From Pseudomonas sp. HN11 (GTDB taxonomy: Bacteria; Pseudomonadota; Gammaproteobacteria; Pseudomonadales; Pseudomonadaceae), in the NCBI RefSeq assembly GCF_021390155.1, contig NZ_CP089985.1, positions 186,001-250,000 on the forward strand: 64,000 nt of DNA, given 5' to 3'. Position 1 is the stretch's first letter; each line of letters starts with the position of its first letter. Under the pieces are notes generated by a model. That model saw only the letters and a program-made list of their open reading frames with translations, did not search any database and was not told the DNA's origin. Shown in pieces: positions 53,678 through 64,000 of the stretch. Both the position numbers and the translations under genes were made by a program.

Positions 53678-54514
53678 CTAGAACGGTACATCCCCAAGAA
53701 TCGTCGCCCGGTGCATCACCCGCCGCTGCGGTCGGTAATCATCCACCGCGTAATGTTGAGTCACGCGGTTGTCCCAGAACGCCACGTCATTTTCCTGCCA
53801 GCGCCAGCGGATGGTGAACTCCGGGCGTGTCGCGTGGGCGAACAGCAGCTTCAGAATCGCCTCGCTTTCCGCCGGTTCCAGCTCATTGATCTTGGTGGTG
53901 AACCCATCGCTGACAAACAGCGACTTGCGTCCACTCACCGGGTGCGTGCGCACCACTGGATGCGACAGCGGCGGGTTCTTCTTGCGGGTTTCTTCCCAGC
54001 GCGCCAGGTCCTCGGCGGTGTTGCCAAAGCGCTCCAGCGGGAAGGACTTGGTAAAGTCGTGGGTCGCCGTCAGCCCATCGAGCAAGCGCTTCAAAGGCTC
54101 GGACAGTGCCTCATACGCGGCAATGCCACTGGCCCACAGCGTATCGCCGCCAAAAGCCGGCAGCAGCTTGGCGCTGAGTACCGCACCCAGCGCGGGGGTG
54201 GGCAGGAAGGTCACGTCGGTGTGCCATACGGCGTTGTCGCGCACGTCGGTGACGGCGGTGTCGAGGATCAGCACTTCGGGCTGTTCCGGCACGTTGGGGT
54301 AAATCGGATGGATATGCAGGTCGCCGAAATTCGCCGCGAACCGCGCCTGCTGCTGCGGGGTGATTGCTTGGCCGCGAAAGAACAGCACCGAGTGGGTGAG
54401 CAACGCCTGTTCAATGGCGTCGCGCTGTTCGAGGTTCAGCGGCTGGGTGATATCGACGCCACTGATCTGGGCGCCGAGGGCGGTGCTCAAGGGGGTAACG
54501 GTCAGGCTGCTCAT
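53678..54514 (-). CDS. tauD: taurine dioxygenase TauD
   Basis: A 278-aa Fe(II)/2-oxoglutarate-dependent dioxygenase that converts taurine to aminoacetaldehyde plus sulfite. The iron-binding HxD is in [12 protein letters not shown]; the distal His and 2OG-binding Arg are in [11 protein letters not shown]. Other family blocks: [25 protein letters not shown]. The start at 54514 follows the homology; the longer frame overlaps tauC. Last gene of tauABCD. Confidence 0.92.
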   Translation of the reverse strand: MSSLTVTPLSTALGAQISGVDITQPLNLEQRDAIEQALLTHSVLFFRGQAITPQQQARFAANFGDLHIHPIYPNVPEQPEVLILDTAVTDVRDNAVWHTDVTFLPTPALGAVLSAKLLPAFGGDTLWASGIAAYEALSEPLKRLLDGLTATHDFTKSFPLERFGNTAEDLARWEETRKKNPPLSHPVVRTHPVSGRKSLFVSDGFTTKINELEPAESEAILKLLFAHATRPEFTIRWRWQENDVAFWDNRVTQHYAVDDYRPQRRVMHRATILGDVPF

Positions 54515-54528
54515 GCGGTTCTCATCAA

Positions 54529-55365
54529 TCAATGTGCCTGGCCATGCCACGGCACCCATTTACGCTGCAGGGCACGCAGGCCCATTTCCATGGCGAAGGC
54601 GATCAGGGCGATGACCAGGATGCCCAGCACCACCACATCGGTGACCAGAAACTGCGCCGCCGACTGCACCATGAAGCCGAGGCCGCTAGTGGCGGCGATC
54701 AGCTCGGCGGCGACCAATGTCGACCAGCCCACGCCCAAGCCGATGCGCACGCCAGTGAGGATGTCGGGCAGGGCGCTCGGCAGGATCACATGGCGAATCA
54801 ACTGCGCGCGGGTGGCGCCCAACGACTGCGCCGCGCGCAGCTTGGCCGGGTCGACCGTGCGCACACCGGTCGCGGTGGCGATGGCAATCGGCGCGAAGAT
54901 CGCCAGGTAAATCAGCAGCACCTTGGACAGCTCGCCAATGCCGCACCAGATCACGATCAGCGGCAAGTAGGCCAGCGGCGGGATCGGCCGGTAGAACTCG
55001 ATCAGCGGGTCGAGTACACCCCGGGCAATACGATTGGAACCGATGGCGATCCCCACCGGCACGGCGGTCAGCACCGCAAAGCCCAGGCCCAGGCCGATAC
55101 GGCTTAAGCTCGCGCCCAAGTGTTGCCACAAGGTGGAGTCCATGTAGCCCGTGGTCGCCAGCAGCCAGGCTTTTTGCAGTACCGCGGACGGCGGTGGCAG
55201 GAACAGCGGTTCGATCAAACCGGTGGCGGTCACGGCCCACCAGATCACCAGCAAGGCGACCAGGGTCAGCAGGCTGATCCAACGGGTGCTCAAGCTGCGG
55301 CGCATCGGGATAACCGCGTGCACCGCCGGCTTGGCGGCTGAGGCGGGCAGTTCGTAGCTGCTCAT
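54529..55365 (-). CDS. tauC: taurine ABC transporter permease TauC
   Basis: A 278-aa permease of the SsuC/TauC family. An N-terminal cytoplasmic segment (about 30 aa), then hydrophobic helices and the EAA-type loop [42 protein letters not shown] is a family hallmark. It overlaps tauB by 4 bp and lies 14 bp before tauD. Confidence 0.92.
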   Translation of the reverse strand: MSSYELPASAAKPAVHAVIPMRRSLSTRWISLLTLVALLVIWWAVTATGLIEPLFLPPPSAVLQKAWLLATTGYMDSTLWQHLGASLSRIGLGLGFAVLTAVPVGIAIGSNRIARGVLDPLIEFYRPIPPLAYLPLIVIWCGIGELSKVLLIYLAIFAPIAIATATGVRTVDPAKLRAAQSLGATRAQLIRHVILPSALPDILTGVRIGLGVGWSTLVAAELIAATSGLGFMVQSAAQFLVTDVVVLGILVIALIAFAMEMGLRALQRKWVPWHGQAH

Positions 55366-56141
55366 GCGGACACCTGCCGTTGGGAGAACACTTTGGCCAG
55401 CACGTGTTCGCGGGTTTCGATAAAGCGCGGATCGGACTTGATCGCTCGCGCCGACTCACCGGCGGCGTAGCGTTGGCCGAAGTCCAGGCTCAGGCGCTCG
55501 ACGATCTGGCCGGGCTTGGGCGCCAGCAGGATCAGCTCAGTGGCGAGGAATACCGCCTCTTCGATGTCGTGGGTAATCAGGAACACCGGCTTGGCCGTGC
55601 GCCGCCAGACTTGCAGCAGCAGCTCCTGCATCTGTTCGCGGGTGAAGGCGTCGAGGGCGCCGAAGGGTTCGTCCATCAGCAACACGCGAGGGTCGGCAGC
55701 TAGCGCACGAGCCAGGCCGACGCGTTGCTTCTGCCCACCGGAGAGCTGCCAGATACGGCGATTGTCGAAACCGGCCAGGTCCACCAGGGCCAGCATTTCC
55801 CGAGCACGCACGTCGCGTTGCGCCTTGGATACACCAGCCAGTTCCAGGCCGAAACCTACGTTGGCCAGCACGTCCTGCCAGGGCAGCAGAGCGTCGTCCT
55901 GAAACACCACGCCACGCTCGGCGCTCGGGCCTTTGACCGGCACGCCATCGAGGGTGATGCGCCCGGCGGACGGTTCGACAAAGCCGGCAATCAGGTTCAA
56001 CAGCGAAGTCTTGCCACTGCCGGACGGGCCGAGGGCCACCAGCAATTGCTGGGACCCCAGGTCGATTGAAATGTCTGACAGTACCGGTTCTGTGGCGCCT
56101 GGGTACTGTGCGCTGATGCGCTCCAGTTGTAGCAAGGCCAT
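55362..56141 (-). CDS. tauB: taurine ABC transporter ATP-binding protein TauB
   Basis: A 259-aa ATPase. Walker [10 protein letters not shown] (about residues 38-46), signature LSGGQKQR, Walker [17 protein letters not shown]-loop [29 protein letters not shown] is typical of nitrate/sulfonate/taurine importers. Start at 56141 (MALLQLERI) after GGAG; lies 16 bp after tauA and overlaps tauC by 4 bp. Confidence 0.92.
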   Translation of the reverse strand: MALLQLERISAQYPGATEPVLSDISIDLGSQQLLVALGPSGSGKTSLLNLIAGFVEPSAGRITLDGVPVKGPSAERGVVFQDDALLPWQDVLANVGFGLELAGVSKAQRDVRAREMLALVDLAGFDNRRIWQLSGGQKQRVGLARALAADPRVLLMDEPFGALDAFTREQMQELLLQVWRRTAKPVFLITHDIEEAVFLATELILLAPKPGQIVERLSLDFGQRYAAGESARAIKSDPRFIETREHVLAKVFSQRQVSA

Positions 56142-56157
56142 CGCAATGAACTCCTGA

Positions 56158-57135
56158 TCAGTTGGTAATGAACTTAGCGCTGACGTAAGGCGCGTAGTCC
56201 GGCAGCACGACGTCGACCTTGCCTTGCTCCTTGAGGAACGCGGCGGTGTCATTCACGGCCTTGGTGGTCGGTGCGCCTAGCAGGGTCACCTGGTCGGCGG
56301 CCAACGGGTAGACGTTGCCTTGCAGCAGCAGTGGAATGTCGCTGGCCTTGGCGCCGGAGAGTTTCACCAGTTTGTCGACGTTGCCTTTGTCGGCGAGCCA
56401 GGCTTGTGGGTCTTTGCGGTAGGCGGCGTAGGCGTCCAGGGTGACTTTGGCAAACGCCGTGACGATTGCCGGGTGCTTCTCTGCAAAATCCTTACGCACG
56501 ATCCAGGCATCGAAGGTCGGCGCGCCGAACTTTGCCAGTTCGCCGGAGGTGATCAGCACCTTGCCGTTTTCCTTGGCCACGCCGAGGGCGGGATCCCACA
56601 CGTAAGTCGCGTCGATATCGCCACGCTTCCAGGCGGCGATGATCGCCGGTGGGGCGAGGTTGAGGATGGTCACTTTTGACGGGTCGATGTTCCAGTGCTT
56701 CAACGCAGCCAGCAGGCTGTAGTGTCCGGTGGACACAAACGGCACGGCGACTTTCTTGCCGATCAGGTCCTGCGGGCTGTTGATCCCCGAACCGTTGCGC
56801 GCCACCAGGGCTTCAGCGCCGCCGATCTGGGTGGCGACGAGGAAGGTTTCAACCGGTACCTTGCGGGTGATCGCGGCAGTCAGCGGGCTGGAACCGAGGT
56901 AGCCGATCTGCACGTCGCCGGACGCGATGGCGGCGATGATGTCGGCGCCATTGTCGAATTTGCGCCAGTTGATCTTGGCGTTGGTGGCTTTTTCATAGGC
57001 GCCGTCGGCCTGGGCAACTTTGGCCGGGTCCACGGTGGTCTGGTAAGCGATGGTCACATCTGCCGCCTGGGCAAACAGGCTGGCACCGGCCAGTGACAAT
57101 GCGGCCAGGAAGCGCAGAGGGGTAAGCAGTTTCAA
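56158..57135 (-). CDS. tauA: taurine-binding periplasmic protein TauA
   Basis: A 325-aa periplasmic binding protein. Signal peptide to about residue 24 ([17 protein letters not shown]), then [20 protein letters not shown]. Blocks [17 protein letters not shown] and [13 protein letters not shown] are typical of TauA. A TTG start at 57135 is chosen: GAGGAG lies 8 nt upstream, and it removes five extra residues from an in-frame TTG at 57150. First gene of tauABCD, preceded by AT-rich sequence. Confidence 0.9.
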   Translation of the reverse strand: MKLLTPLRFLAALSLAGASLFAQAADVTIAYQTTVDPAKVAQADGAYEKATNAKINWRKFDNGADIIAAIASGDVQIGYLGSSPLTAAITRKVPVETFLVATQIGGAEALVARNGSGINSPQDLIGKKVAVPFVSTGHYSLLAALKHWNIDPSKVTILNLAPPAIIAAWKRGDIDATYVWDPALGVAKENGKVLITSGELAKFGAPTFDAWIVRKDFAEKHPAIVTAFAKVTLDAYAAYRKDPQAWLADKGNVDKLVKLSGAKASDIPLLLQGNVYPLAADQVTLLGAPTTKAVNDTAAFLKEQGKVDVVLPDYAPYVSAKFITN

Positions 57136-57184
57136 GGGGAAGCTCCTCAATCAGGCGGCCGAGGGTCGGCGTGTGAGGAGACTA

Positions 57185-57240
57185 AATGATCTAAGAATCC
57201 GAAAATAAATAACATTTTCGAATTAGCTTATGAGAAGAAA
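57185..57240 (-). promoter_or_regulatory. AT-rich control region of tauABCD
   Basis: AAATGATCTAAGAATCCGAA and AAATAAATAACATTTTCGAA form a strongly AT-rich block 50-105 bp upstream of tauA. tau genes are activated by CysB or Cbl-type LysR proteins under sulfate limitation; no exact site can be drawn. Confidence 0.4.
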
Positions 57241-57272
57241 AGTACGTGAGTCTTCAAGGCGCATAGGCCAGA

Positions 57273-57362
57273 TGTGAGAGCGGGCTTGCTCGCGAATGCT
57301 GAGTGTCAGTCACCAGATGTCTCGACTGATCCACCGCATTCGCGAGCAAGCCCGCTCCCACA
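57273..57362. repeat. REP pair (long inverted repeat)
   Basis: GTGAGAGCGGGCTTGCTCGC and GCGAGCAAGCCCGCTCCCAC are the arms. The central sequence is largely the reverse complement of the copy at 53569, so the two pairs flank the tau operon in inverted orientation. It lies just 3' of gshA. Confidence 0.9.
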
Positions 57363-57380
57363 GGGGTTTTGCGTAAGGCT

Positions 57381-58964
57381 TTAGTTGCTGATGGCCAGAA
57401 TGCTCGCCTGGTAGGACCCGACAAACACATCAAAGTCGCCCACTTCGTTCTGCTCCAGCTCTGCCTGTTGCGCCAGTGAGTTCCGCGCCAGCTCTTCAAA
57501 GCGTGCCTGCTCTTCAGCTGGCAACGGCTCTTTGCGAAAATGCTCGGCGTGCAGCTGACTCTGGTGCAGGGAGAACTGCGCAAAACTCTCCTTACGCTCG
57601 GCCATCGCTGCCAATACCTGGGCCGACGGGGTCAGGGACGAGTCCTTGACCTTAGCCAACTGGGCATCCAGTGCCTGGCTGTGCTCGGTGATGCCGTGGC
57701 TTTCATCGAGCAGCGCAGCCAACGGGGCAATCTGCTCCAGCAGTTCGGCAGCCCATTCCTTCATGTCCACAGGCTGGCCCTGACGCTGCAATTGCAGGCC
57801 GGGACGACGGCCTTCCTTGACCACGCTGAGGAAGTTGGAGGTGGCGTTGCCGCACTCGTTGTCGGCGAACAGCGGGCTGTCGTTGAGCGCGCAATACAGC
57901 AGGAAGGCGTCGAGAAAACGCGACTCCGGCAGGTCGATGCCCATCGGCAGGAACGGGTTGATGTCCAGGCAGCGCACTTCGATGTACTGGATGCCACGGA
58001 CCATCAGCGCCTGGATCGGCCGCTCGCCGGTGTAAGTCACACGCTTGGGACGGATGTTGGAGTAGTACTCGTTTTCGATCTGCAGGATGTTGGTGTTGAG
58101 CTGTACCCATTCACCATCCTTGTGCGTGCCGATTTCGACGTACGGTGCGTAGGGGGTTGCCACCGCTTCGCGTAGGCTATCGGTGTAGCTGGCCAGGTCG
58201 TTGTAGCACGGCGTAAGGCCGGCCTGGGCGTTGCTCTGGTAACCCAGGTCGCTCATGCGCAGGCTGGTGGCGTAGGGCAGGTAAAGCGTGTCGGCGTCGA
58301 GCACTTCCAGCTGGTGCGAACGACCGCGCAGGAAACCGGCGTCCAATGCAGGCGAGGCACCGAACAGGTACATCAGCAGCCAGCTGTAGCGGCGGAAATT
58401 ACGGATCAGCGCGATATAGGCAGTGGATTGGTAGTCGCGGTCAGTGCCGACAAATCCTTCAGTCTCTTTAAGCAGCGGCCACAGCTCTTCCGGCAGCGAG
58501 AAGTTGTAGTGGATGCCGGCGATGCACTGCATGGTCTTGCCGTAACGCAGCGCCAGCCCCTTGCGATACACGTACTTGAGCTGTCCAATATTGGACGTGC
58601 CGTAGTAGGCAATCGGGATGTCTTCCTCGGCCGGCAGCGGGCACGGCATCGACGGGCTCCACAGGTATTCGCTGCCGAGCTTGGTGTAGGCAAAGCGATG
58701 GATCTTGTCCAGGCTGCTCAGGGTATCGGCCGGGTTGGGCAGGGCGGGTGTGATGAACTCCAGCAGCGATTCCGAGTAGTCGGTGGTGATCTGTTCGTGG
58801 GTCAACGCGGCGCCCAGGGCTTCAGGGTGCGGCGTTTGCGCCAGTCGACCCTCACCGGTGACACGCAGGCATTCGCGCTCGATGCCGTGCAGGCACTGCT
58901 CTAGCAGGGAGAGGTGTTCGCGCTTGCCGAGCAGGGCCAGGCGGCGGTTGAGAAGTTCGCTCAA
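57381..58964 (-). CDS. gshA: glutamate-cysteine ligase
   Basis: A 527-aa enzyme, first step of glutathione synthesis (ATP-dependent joining of glutamate and cysteine). Proteobacterial GshA blocks: [48 protein letters not shown] and [20 protein letters not shown]. Full family length. A TTG start at 58964 ([11 protein letters not shown]) is chosen because AAGGAA lies 7 nt upstream and related proteins begin there; a GTG 15 nt upstream is the alternative. It connects sulfur acquisition with redox defence. Confidence 0.93.
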   Translation of the reverse strand: MSELLNRRLALLGKREHLSLLEQCLHGIERECLRVTGEGRLAQTPHPEALGAALTHEQITTDYSESLLEFITPALPNPADTLSSLDKIHRFAYTKLGSEYLWSPSMPCPLPAEEDIPIAYYGTSNIGQLKYVYRKGLALRYGKTMQCIAGIHYNFSLPEELWPLLKETEGFVGTDRDYQSTAYIALIRNFRRYSWLLMYLFGASPALDAGFLRGRSHQLEVLDADTLYLPYATSLRMSDLGYQSNAQAGLTPCYNDLASYTDSLREAVATPYAPYVEIGTHKDGEWVQLNTNILQIENEYYSNIRPKRVTYTGERPIQALMVRGIQYIEVRCLDINPFLPMGIDLPESRFLDAFLLYCALNDSPLFADNECGNATSNFLSVVKEGRRPGLQLQRQGQPVDMKEWAAELLEQIAPLAALLDESHGITEHSQALDAQLAKVKDSSLTPSAQVLAAMAERKESFAQFSLHQSQLHAEHFRKEPLPAEEQARFEELARNSLAQQAELEQNEVGDFDVFVGSYQASILAISN

Positions 58965-59178
58965 GTTGGATTCCTTCACGCGTCAGTCGCCCCAATATGG
59001 GGGTGGGCAGGACGGTCTACAAGGGTGAAGTTAAAACTGGCGTGATCGCCTGGTTTAGAGTCGATTTAACCCGCTCTGAAAATGCCGACTTCACTCCATG
59101 AATTTGGCTACAGCGCAGCGAGAAAATTCCGACGCTGTGATTGCAGCGCCGAAATTAACTCAAATCGGGGGTGGGGAG

Positions 59179-59562
59179 CTATAGGACAGCGAAGGTGCCC
59201 TGTGCTTTTGCGACAAGTCTTTCGTCTTGATACACGTCAGCTTCGACCACCAACGTGCGGCGACCGGCATGAATCACCCGGCTGGTGCACAGCACGTCAC
59301 CATCTTCTACGGCACGAATGTAGTTGATCTTGCACTCGATGGTCGCGCTCTGTTGGTCGAAACCATGTGAGCTGGAGCAGGCTAGCCCCATCGTAATGTC
59401 CACCAGGCTGAAAATCGCCCCGCCATGGAGCTTGCCCGCGCGATTGCGCAGCTTCGGCTCCAGAGTCAGGGACACCTCGGCAACGCCCTCTTCAAGGCGT
59501 TGCAGGCGGCAGCCGATCAGTTCGCTGAACGCGCTCTGGGTCAAACCGGCCGGGATCTCCAT
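59179..59562 (-). CDS. PaaI-family hotdog-fold thioesterase
   Basis: A 127-aa hotdog-fold acyl-CoA thioesterase. The family core NRAGKLHGGAIFSLVDITMG has the catalytic Asp in SLVD, and ATIECKINYIRAVEDGDVLC follows. Lies directly downstream of tex with a 1-nt overlap, so co-transcribed. Substrate unknown. Confidence 0.86.
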   Translation of the reverse strand: MEIPAGLTQSAFSELIGCRLQRLEEGVAEVSLTLEPKLRNRAGKLHGGAIFSLVDITMGLACSSSHGFDQQSATIECKINYIRAVEDGDVLCTSRVIHAGRRTLVVEADVYQDERLVAKAQGTFAVL

Positions 59563-61886
59563 TATCGTTTCTTCAACTGTTTGGCGTTGGCGAACAGCGA
59601 GGCCATGGCGTTGTTGGTTGGTGCGGTGGTGACGGTTTCCTTGCGCGGTGCATTGTTTTGCGACTGGCGCGGCGTAGAACCAGGACGTGCGCCACGGGCA
59701 CCGTCGATTTTCTCGCCGGGGGTGTCGCTCATGCGCATCGACAGGCCGACGCGTTTGCGTGGGATGTCGACTTCCATGACCTTTACCTTGACCACGTCAC
59801 CGGCTTTCACCGCTTCACGCGGGTCCTTGATGAACTTCTCCGAAAGCGCGGAAATATGCACCAAACCGTCCTGATGCACGCCGATGTCCACAAAGGCGCC
59901 GAAGTTGGTCACGTTGGTAACCACGCCTTCGAGGATCATGCCCAACTGCAGGTCCTTGAGGTCTTCGACGCCGTCTTGGAACTCGGCGGTCTTGAACTCG
60001 GGACGTGGGTCGCGGCCGGGTTTTTCCAGCTCTTGCAGGATGTCTGTGATGGTCGGCACACCGAAGGTTTCATCGGTGTACTGCTTGGGATCCAGGCGCT
60101 TGAGGAACGCGGCGTCGCCGATCAGCGAGCGGATGTCGCGGTTGGTCTCGGCGGCGATGCGTTGCACCAGCGGGTAGGCTTCCGGGTGGACTGCGGAGGC
60201 ATCCAACGGGTTGTCGCCGTTCATCACGCGTAGGAAACCAGCGGCTTGTTCGAAGGTTTTTTCACCCAGGCGTGCGACTTTTTTCAGCGCTGCACGGGTT
60301 TTGAACGCCCCGTTTTCGTCGCGATGGGTCACGATGTTTTGCGCCAGGGTGGCGTTGAGGCCGGAAATACGCGCCAGCAAGGCGACGGAGGCGGTGTTCA
60401 CATCCACGCCGACGGCGTTTACGCAGTCTTCCACCACCGCATCCAGGCCGCGCGCGAGTTTCAGCTGAGACACGTCGTGCTGGTACTGGCCGACGCCGAT
60501 GGATTTAGGGTCGATCTTGACCAATTCGGCCAGTGGGTCCTGTAGGCGACGGGCGATGGACACCGCACCACGGATCGACACGTCGAGGTCCGGGAATTCC
60601 TTGGAGGCCAGTTCCGACGCCGAGTACACCGAAGCGCCGGCCTCGGAGACCATGACTTTGGTCATCTTCATGGCTGGATATTTTTTGATCAGCTCGGCGG
60701 CCAGCTTATCGGTTTCACGGCTGGCGGTGCCGTTGCCGATGGCGATCAGGTCCACGCCGTGCTTGGCGCACAGGGCGGCCAGGATCGCCAGGGTCTGGTC
60801 CCATTTGTTATGCGGCACATGCGGATACACAGTGGCGTGGTCCAGCAGCTTGCCGGTGGCGTCGACCACGGCGACCTTGCAGCCGGTACGCAGGCCCGGG
60901 TCGAGGCCCAGGGTGGCGCGTGGGCCGGCCGGGGCCGACAGCAACAGGTCGTGCAGGTTGTGGGCGAAGACGTTGATCGCCTCGGTTTCGGCGGCGTCGC
61001 GCAACTCGCCCAGCAAGTCGGTTTCCAGGTGGGTGTAGAGCTTGACCTTCCAGGTCCAGCGCACGACTTCACCAAGCCACTTGTCTGCAGGACGGTTCTG
61101 ATTCTGGATGCCGAATTGTTGGCCGATCATGCCTTCGCACGGGTGCATGGTGCCCGGCAGCTCGTCGCCGACTTTCAGCGCGGAACTGAGAATGCCTTCG
61201 TTACGACCGCGGAAAATCGCCAGTGCACGGTGGGACGGCATGCTTTTGAGCGGTTCGTCGTGTTCGAAGTAATCGCGGAACTTGGCGCCCTCTTCCTCTT
61301 TACCGGCGATAACGCGGGCGCTGAGGATGGCTTCCTGCTTCAGGTAAGTGCGCAGTTTTTCCAGCAGACTGGCGTCTTCGGCGAAGCGCTCCATGAGAAT
61401 GTACTTGGCACCCTCGAGGGCGGCCTTGACGTCGGCGATGCCTTTTTCGGCGTCGATGAACCGGGCAGCTTCGGTGTCCGGGGTCAACGAAGGATCATTG
61501 AACAGACCGTCAGCGAGTTCGCCCAGACCAGCCTCCAGGGCAATCTGGCCTTTGGTGCGACGTTTCTGTTTGTACGGCAGGTAAAGATCTTCGAGGCGGG
61601 TCTTGGTGTCGGCGAGCTTGATGTCGCGCTCGAGTTGAGGCGTCAACTTGCCTTGTTCCTCGATGCTGGCGAGGATGCTGATGCGCCGTTCGTCGAGTTC
61701 TCGCAGGTAGCGTAGGCGCTCTTCCAGGTGACGCAATTGAATGTCGTCGAGGCTGCCGGTCACTTCTTTACGGTAACGGGCGATGAAGGGCACCGTGGAA
61801 CCTTCATCCAGTAGAGCGACGGCCGCTTCGACCTGTTGTGGGCGTACACCGAGTTCTTCGGCGATGCGGCTGTTGATGCTGTCCAT
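59562..61886 (-). CDS. tex: RNA-binding transcription accessory protein Tex
   Basis: A 774-aa conserved nucleic-acid-binding protein, required for normal transcription and in some species for toxin expression. Domains: N-terminal helical Tex_N (about 1-190), YqgF/RNase H-like (about 325-460; [20 protein letters not shown]), helix-hairpin-helix repeats (about 490-600; [16 protein letters not shown]) and C-terminal S1 domain (about 650-720; [20 protein letters not shown]), then a basic, low-complexity tail. Start at 61886 by homology; the long upstream open frame is unsupported. Divergent from ompR. Confidence 0.95.
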   Translation of the reverse strand: MDSINSRIAEELGVRPQQVEAAVALLDEGSTVPFIARYRKEVTGSLDDIQLRHLEERLRYLRELDERRISILASIEEQGKLTPQLERDIKLADTKTRLEDLYLPYKQKRRTKGQIALEAGLGELADGLFNDPSLTPDTEAARFIDAEKGIADVKAALEGAKYILMERFAEDASLLEKLRTYLKQEAILSARVIAGKEEEGAKFRDYFEHDEPLKSMPSHRALAIFRGRNEGILSSALKVGDELPGTMHPCEGMIGQQFGIQNQNRPADKWLGEVVRWTWKVKLYTHLETDLLGELRDAAETEAINVFAHNLHDLLLSAPAGPRATLGLDPGLRTGCKVAVVDATGKLLDHATVYPHVPHNKWDQTLAILAALCAKHGVDLIAIGNGTASRETDKLAAELIKKYPAMKMTKVMVSEAGASVYSASELASKEFPDLDVSIRGAVSIARRLQDPLAELVKIDPKSIGVGQYQHDVSQLKLARGLDAVVEDCVNAVGVDVNTASVALLARISGLNATLAQNIVTHRDENGAFKTRAALKKVARLGEKTFEQAAGFLRVMNGDNPLDASAVHPEAYPLVQRIAAETNRDIRSLIGDAAFLKRLDPKQYTDETFGVPTITDILQELEKPGRDPRPEFKTAEFQDGVEDLKDLQLGMILEGVVTNVTNFGAFVDIGVHQDGLVHISALSEKFIKDPREAVKAGDVVKVKVMEVDIPRKRVGLSMRMSDTPGEKIDGARGARPGSTPRQSQNNAPRKETVTTAPTNNAMASLFANAKQLKKR

Positions 61887-62242
61887 AAAACCACCTGAAA
61901 TTCTTAAAAGCAGCTCACAGGCCCGGAAAACAAGGCCTTGGGAGGCTGGTTGAGCGGCCCGACTGGCGCCGCTGCCTGGGTCGAGAGGCAGCCTATTGAC
62001 CCTCGAAATCGAAAAAATCACGACAAGCGGGTGAAAAAACTCCGGCAGTAAACGGTAACGATCTGACGTTGCCCTGCGCGAAGGCGCCGCATTATAACCA
62101 ACGTTCTGCACCTGGGGGGTACTGCGCCAACGGTTGTAGGGCGCGGGTTCGCTGGCAGTAGAGGAAAAATCTGCTAACAATGCACACGGTGCGTATAACG
62201 GCAGCTACGCCATAATGCGCGCCGAGATAAGAGGAGCATCTA
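61887..62242. promoter_or_regulatory. tex-ompR divergent intergenic region
   Basis: About 356 bp without a supported gene. It should hold both divergent promoters. TATAAC at about 62194-62199 is a possible ompR -10. AGAGGAG just before 62243 is the ompR ribosome-binding site. Confidence 0.45.
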
Positions 62243-62983
62243 ATGAGCAGCACTGCACAAACTGCTGAAGGCGAAAAAATTCTCATCGTTGACGACGATC
62301 CGGGGCTGAGCAGCTTGCTGGAGCGTTTTTTCAACTCCAAGGGCTACCGTGCCCGCGCGGTGCCGAACACCGAGCAGATGGACCGCCTGTTGGGGCGTGA
62401 AGTCTTCAACCTGGTCGTACTCGACCTGATGCTGCCCGGCGAAGACGGCCTGACTGCCTGCAAACGCCTGCGCGGCGCAAACAACCAGATTCCAATCATC
62501 ATGCTCACCGCCAAGGGCGATGAGCTGAGCCGCATCAAAGGCCTCGAGCTGGGCGCTGACGACTATCTGGCCAAGCCGTTCAACCCTGACGAGTTGATGG
62601 CGCGGGTCAAAGCCGTACTGCGTCGCCAGGCGCCGCCGGTACCGGGCGCGCCGGGCAGCGAAGACGAAAGCGTCACCTTTGGCGACTACGAACTGTCGCT
62701 GGCCACCCGTGAGCTCAAGCGTGGCGATGAAGTGCATATGCTCACTACCGGCGAATTCGCCGTGCTCAAGGCCCTGGTGATGAATGCTCGCCAGCCGTTG
62801 ACCCGCGACAAGCTGATGAACCTGGCCCGTGGCCGGGAATGGGATGCGTTAGAGCGGTCCATCGACGTGCAGATCTCCCGTCTACGTCGGATGATCGAGC
62901 CGGACCCGTCCAAGCCTCGGTATATCCAGACGGTGTGGGGCGTGGGTTATGTGTTTGTGCCGGACGGCAATAAAACCAGTTGA
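62243..62983 (+). CDS. ompR: two-component response regulator OmpR
   Basis: A 246-aa response regulator. Receiver about residues 10-130: acid pocket VDDD (16-19), phospho-acceptor D61 (VVLDLMLPGEDG), Thr in MLTAKG, Lys in DDYLAKPFNP. C-terminal winged helix about 150-240 (TFGDYELSLATRELKRG, DVQISRLRRMIEPDPSKPRY). Very close to enterobacterial OmpR. Paired with envZ downstream (117 bp). Osmotic and envelope stress control is the known role of the family. Confidence 0.95.
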   Translation: MSSTAQTAEGEKILIVDDDPGLSSLLERFFNSKGYRARAVPNTEQMDRLLGREVFNLVVLDLMLPGEDGLTACKRLRGANNQIPIIMLTAKGDELSRIKGLELGADDYLAKPFNPDELMARVKAVLRRQAPPVPGAPGSEDESVTFGDYELSLATRELKRGDEVHMLTTGEFAVLKALVMNARQPLTRDKLMNLARGREWDALERSIDVQISRLRRMIEPDPSKPRYIQTVWGVGYVFVPDGNKTS

Positions 62984-63100
62984 TCGCTGATTTGCAGGGG
63001 CGGGTATCCTGGTGATTGACTCCATGAGGGTCGACGGGATGCCCGGCGTCTGCAATTCTGCGAGCGCCGTTCGTTCCTGCAAGGTATCTAGCTGTCTTCT

Positions 63101-64000
63101 ATGAAAACCCCGCTGTGGTTCCCCCAAAGTTTCTTTTCCCGCACCCTTTGGCTGGTGCTGATCGTCGTTCTGTTTTCCAAGGCACTCACGCTGGTTTATC
63201 TGTTGATGAACGAGGACGTGCTGGTAGACCGACAATACAGCCACGGTGTCGCCCTGACGCTGCGCGCCTATTGGGCGGCGGACCCTGAGAACCGCGAGAA
63301 GATCGCCAAGGCCGCGACCCTGGTACGTGTCGCCGGTGCAGGTGTGCCGGAGGGCGAGCAGCATTGGCCCTACAGTGAAATCTACCAACGCCAGATGCAG
63401 GCTGAACTGGGTGAAGACACCGAGGTGCGGCTGCGCATGCATGTGTCGCCGGCACTGTGGGTACGTGCACCAAGCCTGGGCGAGGACTGGTTGAAAGTGC
63501 CTTTGTACCCGCACCCACTGCGGGGGCAGAAAATCTGGAACGTGTTGGGGTGGTTCCTGGCGATCGGCTTGCTTTCAACGGCCTCGGCGTGGATTTTCGT
63601 GCGCCAGCTCAACCAGCCGCTCAAGCGTCTTGTGTTTGCCGCCCGTCAATTGGGTCAGGGCCGCAGTGTGCGTCTGCCGGTCAGCGATACGCCCAGCGAG
63701 ATGACCGAAGTGTACGGTGCGTTCAACCAGATGGCGGAAGACGTCGAACAGGCCGGGCGCGAGCGCGAGCTGATGCTGGCGGGGGTATCCCACGACTTGC
63801 GTACCCCGTTGACGCGACTGCGCTTGTCTCTGGAGTTGATGGGTAACCATAGCGACCTCACCGATGACATGGTCCGTGACATTGAGGACATGGACGCGAT
63901 TCTCGATCAGTTCCTGGCATTTATCCGCGATGGCCGTGATGAAGTGGTTGAAGAGGTCGACCTGACGGACTTGGTGCGTGAGGTGGTCGCCCCCTATAAC
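63101..64000 (+). CDS. envZ: osmosensor histidine kinase EnvZ (3' end cut by window)
   Basis: First 300 codons are present. Membrane helix 1 about residues 12-32 (FSRTLWLVLIVVLFSKALTL), a periplasmic sensor of about 110 residues, helix 2 about 148-168 (VLGWFLAIGLLSTASAWIFV), HAMP (about 168-222; QLNQPLKRLVFAARQLGQG) and the dimerisation/phosphoacceptor box AGVSHDLRTPLTRLRLSLEL with His near 230. The ATPase domain lies beyond the window. Cognate to OmpR. Confidence 0.93.
   Translation, partial: MKTPLWFPQSFFSRTLWLVLIVVLFSKALTLVYLLMNEDVLVDRQYSHGVALTLRAYWAADPENREKIAKAATLVRVAGAGVPEGEQHWPYSEIYQRQMQAELGEDTEVRLRMHVSPALWVRAPSLGEDWLKVPLYPHPLRGQKIWNVLGWFLAIGLLSTASAWIFVRQLNQPLKRLVFAARQLGQGRSVRLPVSDTPSEMTEVYGAFNQMAEDVEQAGRERELMLAGVSHDLRTPLTRLRLSLELMGNHSDLTDDMVRDIEDMDAILDQFLAFIRDGRDEVVEEVDLTDLVREVVAPYN

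Noticed and set aside
61887..62180. 98-residue N-terminal extension of Tex
   Set aside because: Tex homologues begin [14 protein letters not shown] at 61886; the extension is low-complexity translated promoter DNA.

Overview
The window is a chromosomal segment of a fluorescent-type Pseudomonas. The basis is high GC content, the family resemblance of almost every protein, several REP-like inverted repeats of the 'GGGAGCGGGCTTGCTCGCGAA' type, and landmarks such as tex-ompR-envZ, gshA, tauABCD, TriABC-like efflux genes and DUF3077-type small proteins with a structured leader. No rRNA, tRNA, CRISPR array, insertion sequence or prophage was seen. The species cannot be named from the sequence alone.

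Layout. 1-1823: end of a sulfate/thiosulfate importer (cysW, cysA). 1891-9299: housekeeping and regulators (Mpo1-like membrane protein, Crp/Fnr regulator, orphan receiver, AraC regulator with a divergent fatty-acid desaturase, two LysR regulators, CynX-type MFS transporter, nucleoside deaminase). 9540-11523: tonB-exbB-exbD. 11788-17540: an alpha/beta hydrolase, an SfnR-like sigma-54 activator without a DNA-binding domain, an orphan MetQ-like binding protein and a complete four-gene amino-acid ABC importer. 17627-22415: an orphan type VI secretion island, read on the minus strand as vgrG, VRR-NUC toxin, double-domain immunity protein. 22750-24438: DUF3077-like gene behind a structured RNA leader, then a RecF-like ATPase. 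24554-29753: two adaptors plus an RND pump (TriABC-like). 29756-33950: GH101-related hydrolase, lipoprotein amidohydrolase, methyltransferase.

33990-46254 is a sulfur-scavenging block. It holds a six-gene operon (two SfnB-like flavin enzymes, an LLM monooxygenase and a MetQ-MetN-MetI importer), a frameshifted hypothetical gene with a C8 tract, a cystine importer (tcyJ-L-N), dcyD and a divergent serine acetyltransferase. 46564-53550: BCCT transporter, DoxX, SDR, LysR, OprD porin, aldo/keto reductase. 53678-57135: tauABCD taurine uptake and desulfonation. 57381-64000: gshA, PaaI-type thioesterase, tex, ompR and the start of envZ.

How the genes work together. An unusually large share serves sulfur supply: sulfate import, methionine-like, cystine and taurine importers, flavin- and 2OG-dependent enzymes that release sulfite from organosulfur compounds, and cysteine and glutathione synthesis.

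The most striking signals are three. First, the type VI island contains three in-frame TAG codons, one after the vgrG core and two in the toxin; the reading frames stay open and look native beyond each, while the immunity gene is intact. Second, the leader upstream of the DUF3077-like gene carries a 10-nt segment exactly complementary to the ribosome-binding/start region. Third, a gene is broken at a run of eight C residues right after its start codon.
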